Origin: Asterochloris sp. CNOR1
Taxonomy: Eukaryota > Chlorophyta > Trebouxiophyceae > Trebouxiales > Trebouxiaceae
Assembly (NCBI GenBank): GCA_963969365.1
Contig: OZ017749.1
Location: forward strand, 2,728,001-2,792,000
Direction of reading: 5' to 3'
Length of the DNA: 64,000 nucleotides
Shown here one piece after another: positions 22,401-34,400 of this stretch. Both the position numbers and the translations under genes were made by a program. The notes below the pieces were generated by a model. The model saw only the letters and a list, made by a program, of their open reading frames with translations, did no database searches and was not told the origin of the DNA. Positions within the stretch are counted from its first letter, which is position 1. Every line of letters begins with the position of its first letter.

Positions 22401-25317
22401 AAGGAAGCTACCGTGGTGTCGCTTCACCCCGCCTTGAGCCAGAGTCTCACGGCACAGTGGTGGGCACAGCATCCTCACACTGGACAGCTCAAGGCTGTCA
22501 GTGAGCTGCCAGAGGCCAGCACTGCACCTTGAGGTCCACCCTGACGGCTTGCACACTGATCAAAGCACCTGGCATGATCCGCGAGGCCCACCTTGAGGCC
22601 CATCCTCATAGCCCGCCGCCGCGCCTCCTGCGTAGCCACAAAGCACTGGTCCACACGTGGGTGGAACCAGGTGTTGTGACAGGTCGTCAGGTCGGTCACC
22701 ACTGTGGCAAACTGGGTGGGCTTCTGGACGCCAGCCCTGCAGCAGGCCAGAGCGATGTGCATCTTGGCGTACTCCTTTTTGAGACGGCAAGCAGCTGCAG
22801 AGCCTCGGACCGCAAGCAGCCCCTTTGCAGCTGCACAGCTTCGGCCCACCATGCCAGAGGCCACAAGCCCCTTGTGCCCATGGCAAACAAGCACCCAAGG
22901 CCACCTGACCCGCTTGCAGCAGCTCAAGCGGGGCTTGCGCTGCGGGGGTGGGCTGAGGCCACACCTTAAAGCCTGTTTTGCCAGAGCCATGCCCAAGACC
23001 TGCAGCTGCACAGCCCCAACACACCAGCAGATATCTCAAACATCCAACCTGATGCATTCACGCAGCACCAGCAGTGGCCCCGTCAGCATGAGGGGGGCAT
23101 CAAGCATACCCCTGCAGCCCCATTTGTCAGATTCATGGTCAAGACATGCAGCTGCCCAGCTTCAACAAGCCAGCAGAGGCCACAAGCTTGATGTACCCCA
23201 ATAATTAGACACCAGACAAGCAACTTGACGCACATGTGCAGCTGGAGCACCAAGCACACCCCAGACAGCTAACAGCACACGCCTCGTCTACCAGAGCCAT
23301 GCCCAGGGGATGCAGCTCAACACAGCCTGACACCCTTCCATGTCTACTAGCAAAACACACAGGCCTGCCTGACACGCTTGCACAGCACCTGCAGCAGCCA
23401 CCTGGAGACGCAGACACGCAAAGCAGACAACCCAACATCCTGCAGCTCAACAGATACCCCAACACCCCACCTTACGCGCTCGCGCAGCACCTGCAGCGGC
23501 ACCATCTGCATGAGGGGGTGCACCGAGACCACCAGGTCCGGCTGGTAGAGGTCATAGGCCTCGTTGATCCGCCGCCGCACGATGGGACATGCCAGTCGCT
23601 GGGAGGTGCGGTGTACGAAGCGCGGCTGCTGCGTGTAATAGCCAAAGCGCCAGAGGAAAGAATTTTTGACGAGGAATGAGTAGCTCTTAGGGATCTGGTT
23701 GTAGGGCCAGGGCGTGTGGTCTGACCAGAGGTCCACGATGCTGAACTGCAGGCAGGAGGCTTACAGAGTGAGAAGCAGGCGGTTCAGCATGCGGTGGGGA
23801 AGCCTTGTAGAGAGCAGGATCTGCGATGCCAAAGTGCGGGCAGGCGGCACTGGCGGGCTGAGCAGGGTGCGCATGTTATCAAATGGGCAGTTAGAAAGGG
23901 GGCGCAGACCACGATGCTGCACGCCTCAGGTGGGGGGTGCACGCTCTAAAACAGTGCAGGACGACGCTCACACACTCAGGCTCATGTCACTAAGCAGCCC
24001 ACAATGCTGAAATGCAGACAGCGACACAGGTTTGAGTGGTCGCTGTTGGGTGGCTAGCAGTGCTTCAACCTGCTGCCTGAGTATGGGCTCAAGAGCCTTA
24101 GGCCTGCAATTTGTCTGCTGGCACAGTCGTGCCCCGGCCGGGGAGCAGGCTGCTGGGACCAGCCAGATCCTTGCTAGTGGTGAAGGTTATGCCTGCTGTT
24201 GGGGCGCAAGGTGCTCAAGGCTGGGCCAGCGCCTTGCTGGCAGTGTCATGTCCACTCCCTGGGCGCAGGCTGCTGAGTGCCGGCGCGTTACTGGCAGTGT
24301 CCTGCCCTGCTGCCTGCTGCTGGGACGAGCCAGCTCTGCTGTATGTGACTTCAAGTGAGCTGTTGGGCCCCGCTGCAAGCACCTTGATTGCCGGCAACCC
24401 TCAAGCTTTGTTGCCAGGGGCAGTGTGATGCTCAGCGTCAGCCCGTTCTGAGCTGGCTGTGCCATGCTCAGCGCCAGCCATGCCAAGTTATGGCAGATTT
24501 CTCAGGCCCACTCCTTGCGCAGGGCGCTTTTAAGTGCATTGCTAGTCCTCTGCTGACTGCTGGGGCGGACTTGCAGCTTGGCCACGTGATGTACTAAGTG
24601 GCAGCGTCGCTGGCTGCTGGCAGGCAGCAAGCTTGGACTGTCCCCTGCCCAGATGCCTCACCTCGAACTTGTCCCCGTACAGGATGTGAAACCCTGCCTT
24701 GATGGCATCAGCGCTTGCCCTGTGCCCGCCACCAGTGTCTGACATGAGGATCATGATGCGCTTCTTCGGACCAGGCAATGCCCCAAACTGCCCTGTAGAT
24801 AGGCAGTCGGGTTTAGCAACAGGCAGTGCATATGCTCCAGGTGCCACCAAAGCAGCTGGAAGCAGCACACATACCCCAGACTCTCACTTTTGAGCTGGTC
24901 CAGGCCAGGGAAGCTGAAAGCAGCTGCACCACCAGCTCTTCCAAACTGCAGAAGGTGAAGGCAGCTTCAGCGACTTTGAAGTGCACTCCTCAAACAGGAG
25001 TTGTTGTCAAGCTCCGCAAAACTCACAAACATGGAACCTGCTGCTCCACCTCCCAGCACCGCCCTGCCGCAGGCACTGCCCCAGCTCCATTGTCTACCAC
25101 TACCGCTGAAGGAGTGAGGCCACCCATTTGTTGACTGCAAGCTCATCCCCGCTGGCTGTCTGACGGGGAGACACCAGCAGCCCATTGGCGCTGGCTGCAC
25201 AGCCAGCAACTTGATAGGCTTCCGGAAGAGCCTGGCATGACATGCTGGGCCGAGGCCGAGTGCTGCAGAGGTTGAGGCTCTACCGCTTATAGAAGGCACA
25301 CAACCCTCAGACTCCAT
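19480..25317 (-). CDS. MGD1: Monogalactosyldiacylglycerol (MGDG) synthase
   Basis: Transfers galactose from UDP-galactose to diacylglycerol, making MGDG, the main thylakoid lipid, at the chloroplast envelope (GT28 family). Eight exons join in phase: 25317-25027, 24787-24662, 23745-23476, 22723-22592, 22189-22066, 21356-21195, 20465-20299 and 19647-19480, giving 479 residues (Arabidopsis MGD1 is about 533). Visible landmarks: a Ser/Ala/Gly-rich transit-peptide-like exon 1; the acceptor-side loop [15 protein letters not shown] (about residue 112); [49 protein letters not shown]; the linker motif [11 protein letters not shown]; and the UDP-Gal binding C-domain with [18 protein letters not shown] and [10 protein letters not shown]. 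The gene ends [11 protein letters not shown]. The start lies only 149 bp from the SMC6 stop on the same strand. Introns 6 and 7 carry tandem repeats. Confidence 0.95.
19901..19965. repeat. 28-bp tandem repeat (about 2.3 copies) in MGD1 intron 7
   Basis: The unit starting ACATGCAGCTGCCAGCCAGC recurs at 19901, 19929 and, partially, 19957, within the intron between exons 20465-20299 and 19647-19480. Confidence 0.85.
20835..20990. repeat. 37-bp minisatellite (about 4 copies) in MGD1 intron 6
   Basis: Units beginning CAGCCTGGCC recur at 20841, 20878, 20915 and 20952, an exact 37-bp period. Units share CTTCAACCC/CTGCAACCC and CACCTGCA. The last two copies are nearly identical, which suggests recent unit gain. 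Confidence 0.9.
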
Positions 25318-25466
25318 GGCTACGCTATGTCAGAGACCGCAGAGGGTAGGTCTTGAATGCCAAAAAATTTGTTAGCTACTACCTAGGAAATTGATTGCAG
25401 GCACAGGGCAACAGCCTCAAAAGCATTTAACTCAGCAATTGAAATCAGCAGCACTCATGTGTACTG

Positions 25467-28400
25467 TTAAGGGGAGGGCCTTGCAGGCTTCAGTTGCATG
25501 ACTTTGAACTGGAACTCATCAAACAATCCCTCTGTGTTTTCAACAGAATGTTTGGCATGATAGAGGGCATCTACCCCTAGTGGAGAGAGCAGCAGGAATT
25601 GCTTCTCCTGATATTGTACTGCAGGCAGGACAGGATGGATCTAAGTCAACGAAGGCAGGTACACAAGGTCATGCTTTGACAGCAAACATGAGCAGGGCTT
25701 ACCAGCAAATTTCATTAATAGGCGCAAGCCCATTTGACGGCCTACCGAATCCTGCACATTGGCCTCAAGCTCAGAGAAAAGACTGATGCTGGCAACATGC
25801 ACGAACACCATGTCGGGAACTGTGCACAGACAAGCGAGCTGCGGCACTAAAATGCATGTCCAGTGTGCTCGATGTTGTGGGCTCTTCAGCCTGCACCTGG
25901 AACACATCAAACTCGTCCAACGCGTGGAATGGCGACACCACCTCGCAGGCCAGGGCCAGGAGGAAGCACAGAGTGGTGAAGGACCGCTCCCCCCCTGCAA
26001 ACAGGGCAACTGTTGCTGAGCATGCTCAGCTTGGCGCAAGTGGGTGCCTAATGTCTGCCTGGCATGCAGGCAATGCACTCCCGACATGCATGGCCTCAGC
26101 CTGAGCTGCGCAGCAAGCAAAATGCAGTGCTTGCATGTCGCATGTTTGTGCAACTGAAGCTTCTGGCGGCACTTGCGGGATCTACAGCTTGTGAGCGAGC
26201 CTTGCAACGCGGCACCCCGGCCGGCACCTACAGTTGTCTTCAGCTGAGCCCCCTCCATGACTCACCACTCAGGCTCTTCATGTCCTCCACAGGTGCCTTG
26301 TTGGTCCCCAGCGATACACGCATGATGAGCTTGTGGTTGGTGTGGTCCACCTTGATGCGCCCATTGAAGCCTCGCCCAGTGTTGAGGAACCTGGAGGCCG
26401 GGGCAGAATTCGCTGTTCAGGCAGGGGCTACTCTAGGTCTCATTCAACATTCGACAGAGGGCTATTGAATGGCAATGGCAAGCTGGCAGGGGATGGCATG
26501 CACTGGCATATGCCAGCAACAGCCCGCTGCAGGCAGATCAAGCCCTGCACTGCTGCTTGTGAGGCAGTCTGTGTTAAAGCAAACAGGGAAGCGTCACACG
26601 AGATGCAGATTGTGGACACTCACTGGTTGAACCTCCTGCTGGTGTTCTCCTGCAGCGCTGCCTTGATGGCGTGCTGTGTGGCCAGCCTGGCCTCAATGCC
26701 TGTCTCCAGCAGCTCAGCGCTGCCCAGTAACGAGTTGTGCTCAGCTGTCAGGCGCAGCACGCTCCCTGTCAACTGGTGAAGCTCAGCCTGCAGCAGGCCA
26801 GTTCTGTTTGAGTTCTTTATCATCATCAGCAGCAAAGGTAGCACTCACATGCAGCAGCTAGCAGCCTGAGCAGTTGCTGGCCTTGCCTCCACTCCCACCC
26901 AAGCAGTGCACAGCAGCCAGGACTCCATACTGGGTGCATGCCCCATGAGCAGCAGGACATACCCTTGGCATTAGCAAGCGTTTCACCTGCCCTCCAACTG
27001 CCAGTGACAGCCTCCCAGCTTGCCCAGCTTGCCCTGCCCCAGTCCAAGCCCCCGCCCCCCCCTCCCCCTCAACTCTTAAGAACTGCCAGCCAGCCAGCAC
27101 ATGCAGCACAAGCAACCAGCGCCCACCCTCATCTGCCCCAGGCCGCCCCGCTGCTCAGTGCTGCTCCCAAGACTGCCAGCCAGCCAGCACATGCAGCCTT
27201 CATCAGTCCTGCCCACCTTGACCTGCCCCAGGCTGGCCCCGGCAGCCCGCTCCTGGCGCTGGATCTTGAGTTCCAGGCGCCGTCGCTCCTTTTTCAGCTG
27301 ATCAGGCTGCAGGCGCTCCTCCAGGCTCTGCTGAGTAGGCGCCTGCTGCGCCCACAAGTCCAGCAGGTGAGCCCGCGCAGCGCTGCCGACCTCCTCGCTG
27401 CAGATCTGCAGACAGGCAGGTAATGCACCGTTGCCGCAGGCACAAACTGTCGGCCACAAATGCACCTCCCCTCAACGCCCCTCCCCCCCGCCCCCTGGCG
27501 TGCGACTCTGTTGTCAGCCTCATGCACTGCACACATGCCTTGAGCACTGCACATATTGACTGGGGTCCCTGGCGGGCACCCATGCAGGCTGTGCACCATG
27601 CCTACTCAAGCAGCCTACAACAGGTTTTGTCAGCAGTGTGGACATATTGCTGCCTGCATTGTACAGGGGCATGGCTGACACACATCATGCCTCACTCAGC
27701 TCCACACCCTGCGGTGAAGACCCACAGCACGGCCTGCCAGGCGTGCCACCAAGCTTGCTGCAAAGCGGCACACCTATAAGCCCCACCTTTTCAGTCTGCT
27801 CTCTAGTGCTTCCCACCAGTGGCCAGCAGGCACAGTGCATGCCACAGAGCCTGCTCAAACATGGTAGCCCAGAAACATTCCGAGTCTGACACTTCAACGG
27901 CTGCCTCAGCTGTGCCAGCATGGCAGGCAGGCATGATGCATTTCCCCCAGCTTGCTCCATGGAAGTAGAGCAGTTGTCAGGCCCACCTCCTCAGCCTGCT
28001 GCCTGAGCTCTGCAAGTTGGGCCTGCTGCTGCCGCAGGCCCTCTGTGTCCTGCACCTGCCGAGCCCTGAGCGCATCCATCTTTATCTGCCAGTAGTGCTC
28101 CTGAGCTGCTGCGTCCTGCAGGTGACATGTCCAGTGCCAGGTGTGGGCCATGTTGTGCAGCGCACAGTACCAGGCAAGAGCAACCATATCATGGTATGCT
28201 GCCCACGCAAGACAACGGGGTTCAGAGCCACATGCAATGCTGGCTGCTCTGTGTGGCCAGCAACTTCACCAGCCTGTGCTGCAGCCAGGAGACTGCTGCT
28301 GGACGTGAAGCATTGCACACAAGAGCCAGCAGGGGGCCAAAGCCAAGTGAGAAGTCTACCATGCCATGCTTGAAAGTGCAGCCGACGCCAAGATGTTGCG

Positions 28401-31400
28401 CTCCTCAGGGTCTGATGGGCCACACCTGTGCTATACGTCCAAAGGCTGGCAGGCTGACCCACTCAGGCTGCACACATGAGCCGGCAGGCTTGTTGAGAAC
28501 CCTGTAACACACCCGAATGTTTTGCTCAGCTCCTGCGATGTCCTCCTGGATCTGCTCCACCTCCGCATTGACAGCTTCAATGTCAGCGCCCTTGGCTTGC
28601 AAAGCATCCTCGGCAGCTGTGTCAGCCTCCTTGGCCGCATCCAAAGCATGCTGTTTGACCCTGACCTGCACAGGGCCGACACTACTCACTGAAAGGGACT
28701 GTGCAAAGGCATTGGCCCTGCAGTGAGCTGGTGAGTTACCGAGCATGAAGCAGCTGCCTCCGCCCCTTGAAGGCACCTCCCCTGACGCTGACTTGGTTAT
28801 AGGCAGGCCTTCAGCATGCAGCCTGCTGGCGTCGAGCACTGCCGCAGCCGGGAAGTCTTGAGTTGCCAAGCCTAGGTACAAGGGTGGCTCTTGGCATGCA
28901 TGCAGCTAAAATGCCGGATGCACAGCCACATACAGGAGCTCTTAGCAGTGGACAGTACACACACCCAGCTCAGCAGCGGCAGGCGGGCCAATCTGATACT
29001 TGCAGGTCATGTGCAAAGTCACGAACAGGACAAGCTGAGCTGTGCAGCTTGCACTGGTGCAGGCTGGCCGCATGTGATGACGAGGTAACTCCGCCAATGG
29101 AAGGGGCACACCTCACGCTCTGCCGCCTGCACCTCGCGCCCCAGGGTGGCAACTTGGGCCATGAGACCATTGATCTCCAGGTCCACAGCATCTGTGCTGG
29201 GTGGCTGGGACAGGGTGAGCTGCTGCAGCTCAGTCTCGGTCTGGCACAGAGCGGTTTCTGCTCTCCGCTTGGCAGCCATGGCCGCCAGCTTGCCCTGCAG
29301 GCAGGCACAGCAGGTGCAGTGTCAGCTGAGCTGAGCCACCAGGGTCACCTGGCTGCGCTGCAGGCAGGCAGTGTGTTGCAACATGAAGCTTCAGCAGCCC
29401 CTCCTTGTTTGGGGGGGCAACTGCTTCTGCTGCAGGCAGGCAGATCATCACTTCAGGCTGTGGCAGCCACTCCCAGCTTGCGCTGCTGACAGCCAGCTGG
29501 CCAAGCACGGCATGAGGCAGTGGGTGGGTCAGTCACTGCCATGTCCACTGCCTGATCATTCTCCCAGGGTCTGCCAACTCAGCCGGCAGGTCAGGGCTGG
29601 TAAACTGTGTGGCACCCTCTCAGCAGGCAGCATAGCGTACCTGCTTGGCAACGTCGTGCTCCAGTCTGGCTGCTGTGAGGGCAGTCTGCGCTTCCTGGAA
29701 ACCAGTCTGGGCCTGCCTAAGGTCCCGTTGAGTGGAAGTGATCTGGCCCTTGACATCCCTGCCACGCAGCAGCAGTGGGGTCAGTGGCAGCCCTGAGGGT
29801 GCTCAGCAGCAGACATCAGAAGCAGTCAAGACAGCTGCTGTGCATCAGCAACAGTGGCGCAATGTGCAATTTGACAACTGCAGCTCACAGCAGGAGACAG
29901 GTGCTACAAAAGGCACACCACAGGCAGGCTGACCTCTGCAGACGCCTCTGCAGCTGCCTGTTCATGGGGCGGGTTGTCACCGTCCGGTTCTTCAGGTCAA
30001 CCTGGTCCCCGTTTGGGGCATAACAGACAGTCACATTGCGCTGATGGAAAGGCCTGCTTAGCTGGGGACTGCAGCAGGATGACAAAGCTGTGTCTGTCAG
30101 CCTGGCATGCTCTAGGGAGCATCAGCAAGTGTGATCTCAGATGGACTTGCAGCAAGTGACGAACAGGGCAGGTTGCACATGAATATGTGCCGGCCCACAG
30201 CCCCTCTGCATGCTAGTGTTTGTGGAGGAGGACATTCTAGCGCACAGTCTGTACAAATGTGGCTCAAAGCCATAGCCCTGGGCATGCTTGCAATTCAGTT
30301 ATACAGGCAGGAAGAAGGAGCCAGCAGCATCCTGCCCAATGGCACTGTCCTGACATACACATATATCTGCCTGCAGCCCTGCCCATGCTGGCACGGTCCT
30401 CACTTGAGGATGTTTCGGCCCTCCAACATGTCGTTGCAGAGCACGGCCCTCTCAGCGCGCCCCATCTGAGTCACCACGTTTCGAATCACGTGCTGGTAGG
30501 GGTGGTTCTCTGGGAACAGGAGCTCCTGCAGAGCAGAGAGGTGATGCCAGGCAGCGCTCTGTGGGAGGAGGACAAAGTACAGGCATAGCAGCGCACACAT
30601 GCTGGTCCTGCTGTGAGCAACCAGACATTTGCAGTGCAGCGACAAGCTTTCATGCACGCATTCTTGCAGCTAGCTTGTGCAGGGAGGACTGCGCGGGCCT
30701 AGCAGTCGGCAGGGTCACACAGAGGCACAGGCCCTGCTGGGGCAGCCCGCACAGGTTGAGAAGGGGTGCAAACAGCACAAAAGGGCATCATGCTGTAAGC
30801 AGATCAAAGCAGGGCTGCACAGGACATGCCAACCCGCTGACAGCATTTGTTGGACCATATCAGTGAAGCCAGATAAGCAGTTGCCGCACAGCATGATACC
30901 GGCAAAGCCGTCAGCACGCGCCTGAAATGGAGGCAGCATGCATACTGCCCACCTGATACAAGGTGGTCAGGCTGGGCGGGGGAAGAGGTGGGCCGCTATT
31001 TATGTCATCCAGAGGACGGTCGAATTTGACTACAAGGGTGAAGGGCCACCGTTCCTTTGGAAACCCAGCCTTAATGGCCAACTCCTACAGCAATGTCAAG
31101 CTGGTCAGCTTGATGCAGGAGGGGCCAGTGCAGAGAAGCAGCACTGCTGTAGGGCAAGGGCATGCAGGCAGGACCGCTGAAAAGCTCCTGTCTCCTCAGA
31201 AGCAGCACATACTAAACAGGGCTGTGCTGGCAGCCTCTTGTGTCTGCAAGGTCATTGGCACAGACTGCAACAATGCACACACCAACCAGCAGATGTCATC
31301 CCATCAGAGACCGCATCAGAGATGGGATCACCAGCCCACAGCTGGAACTTGTGCAGACCTGCTCACCCAAAGCAGCCGCTGGTCTTGGGTGTTGTGGACG

Positions 31401-34400
31401 ACAAAGGCACCCAAATGCTTGTTCAGGATGACCTCAGCAGCCAGCGCCCATTTATCGTTGTTCAGGCGCAGGCAGGACCCCAGGGGGCCAATGGGTGGGT
31501 GAGAGAAGCGCCCCTGCTGGGCAGCTTGCCGAATGGAATCCATCAGCCTATTGAACACCCGCATGTCAATCCCTCCTGGCGCGAAGGCTGTCACTGGATC
31601 AGCTGCGCGCAGAACAGCAAATGACGTCAGAAGGGGGATGGCTAGCCTGCACCATGCAGCACCCGGCAGAGAGACAACAGTCAGAGGCACGCAAATGGAA
31701 GCGTCACATGGGCATGGGCCCACACTTGCACCACCAAGCAGCAATGACACACTTGAACCAACAGGCCAAAGACACACGTTTGGCATTGGAATTGACCATA
31801 GGATAGCGCAACAGGCGTCGACAGCTCACTGCCAAACAGCACGTGCTGCATGTTGAGGGCAACCCTGCAGCCTAAGACACAGACAACCAGGAGTGCAGCA
31901 GACATAGACAACTCACTTTGCTGCGCCTGCAGGCGCTGCAGGTGGCCCTGCAGCTCCTTGATGCGGCCGTCAGCATCAGTCACGGCTTGTTGCCGCTCCT
32001 GCACAAGCCTGGCAGCCTGCCTGATAGCCTCGTTGGCTGCAGCCTCCTCCTGCAGGGGCAGAAGATGCGTCACAGAGTCCTCAGACGCCCTCAGAAGCAG
32101 TGTGGCACGTGCACACGCTTGAGGGCTGCCATGGCTGGCCACATCTTCGCAGGTGCTGCACAACCCCACATGCGTTACAAATGTTGTGGGTAGCAGATGA
32201 CTGTACCAAATATGCGGCGACTTTCTGTGAACGCATGGCACGTATATAAGCTGCTGTTGAGGTGTCATCGATTTAGATCACAGGAGCTCTCGAGTGCATA
32301 CTTCTGACAATCGGCATTATTTTAGTAGGATTCTTATTCTGCACAGCGTCCCCAGAGGCTTCACATGCATTGTGCAGGCATGACTGGGTTCCTACCAACA
32401 TGTTGCAGGGCTTCCTGAGCCTCGTGCATGCAGAGGCGACAAGTCAGTGCGGTGTGCGTGGTTCCTCCCTGCCCTGACCTGTCTGCTGGTGGAGACTTCG
32501 GCTTGTGCACCCTCCAACCTGCTCTCCATGCTGCGCATGTCCTTTTGGAACCTGCTCTCTGAAGCCTGCAGAGCACCAGTCTGTCTGTTGGGTGCTGTGA
32601 TGAGGCCACTCATGGTGCATTTGCTGGCACAGCACACCGCTGCAGTCAGCTGCAAGGCTATGCTGCAGCACCAGCTCTGCCTACTCCTGCATACTTGTGG
32701 CATGCTGTGCCTTTCAGATAAACCAACTTCCTCTGCAAGGCAATTGCTGTGCAATTTGCATGCAAACAGGCTACCTGCTATGTTCTCCTGCAGCCTTACA
32801 CCCACACCATCATGCCGGTCACTGTGCATCAGCAGCTCCTTTGCATGCATCAGCAGGCCACCGCAGCAGCCTCACCTGGGTGGCAGCATGCCTAGTGCTC
32901 TCTTGCCGCTCAGAGGTCAGATGTTTGGCCTCAGCAGGAGCATCAGCAATTTGCCCCATAGCAAGAGCAACAGCCAGATGCCTCACCCAAGGCTCAGATG
33001 CTGTACGCTCCCTTGCCGCCAACAAGGGAGTGTACAGCACCTCATTTGCCTGCCATGACTGCAGCACCAATGAGCCTCTGCAGTGGAAGTGCTGGCCACC
33101 AGAGTCTTCTCACCTGGGGCCCCGACACCTGAGCATATCTGCCCTGCCTGCCTTGACAGCAGCACCAGCTGCAGGTGCCCGCAGCCAGAAGGCTCACCTG
33201 AGGGCCTGATGCCTTACGCTCCCTCGCCTCTGCCAGGTCTTCGTGCAGTGCTTGCCGCTCTGCCTGGACGCTGGCAAGCGCCTCCTGTGCTTGTGACTCA
33301 TCCAGGTCTGCGCGGCGCCGGGCAGCCCCAGCCTCGCGCTTTCGCCCCCTCAGATCGGTGACTTCTGCCGTCAGCTGCTGCAGGCGGGGCGCTTGGTCGG
33401 CCGCCACGCTCCTCTGCAGCCGATGCATGAGTCCCTGTCTGGTGCTGGGGGGAGGGGGGCGATGCCAAAGGATGGCTGCATGACTCTCCAGCACAGGCCG
33501 GCCCAGCCACAGACTCCTGCTTTTGCTGCTGCAGGCAGAAAGCCTTACTACCTACCTCAACCTCTGCAGCATAGAGGCACTAACGCTTTGCTGCGATGCT
33601 GCCCCTGCAGGGCCTGTCCCAGGTGCTTCACATGAGCATTGTTGCACATGCTACGCTTGTGAGGCATTGCCCAGCTGGCTCCACATGGGTGAGCGGCAGA
33701 TGCCCTAGATGCGCGCAGGGTTGACAGGTGACTGCATACCTGCTTGCCACTGGGATTTGGCAGCAAACTTCATGTGTGCTAGGCCGCCGACCTGCTTGCT
33801 TTGTGGCCCACCTTGTCAGTCAGGGCCCCTTCAGCATGTGCCACAACCTCCTGTGCCACGCCCAGCTTGACGTTGAGTCTCTGCAGCTTCTCTGGAAGCT
33901 CACGCTCCAGGCGCTGCCTGTTCTTCCCCACATTGTCACTTAGGAAGTTGTGCTACAGCAGTGCAGAGAGTGAGAGTGAGTTTGCAGGCGAGCCAGGGAC
34001 ACAGTCCATGATGCAAAACCAACATGCATGCACAGCGCTTGGAGAGACAGCCCGTGTGCAATATCCACGGCCAGCTGCAAGGGATGCTGCAGAGCCTCAC
34101 AGCGCAAGCGAGGGCCCATACCGCTCACACATCACAGACTGCCTTCAAGCTGACAGGCACCCTGCTGTCATCTCAGCCCAGGCAGCAAGCATGCAAAGTC
34201 TTGCACTGACAGCTGAAGGTATCCTCACCACCTCCCAGGCCATGACCTGCAGCAGCAGGTCATGCGTCTCCTGGATTTTGCCAATCTCCATCAGGTCCCT
34301 CAGCAAAGCCTCCAAGCGCTGCTTCTCCGCCTTCTCGACCTGCAGGCATGATTGAAGCAGTCAAGCTATGACAGCCTGGGCCCCTTTCCAGGGGTTCCCT

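Noticed and set aside
30770-30930. Minus-strand frame reading ARADGFAGIMLCGNCLSGFTD as an extra SMC6 exon
   Set aside because: SMC6 conservation runs directly from exon 31084-30953 into 30525-30404, and no proper donor follows this frame.
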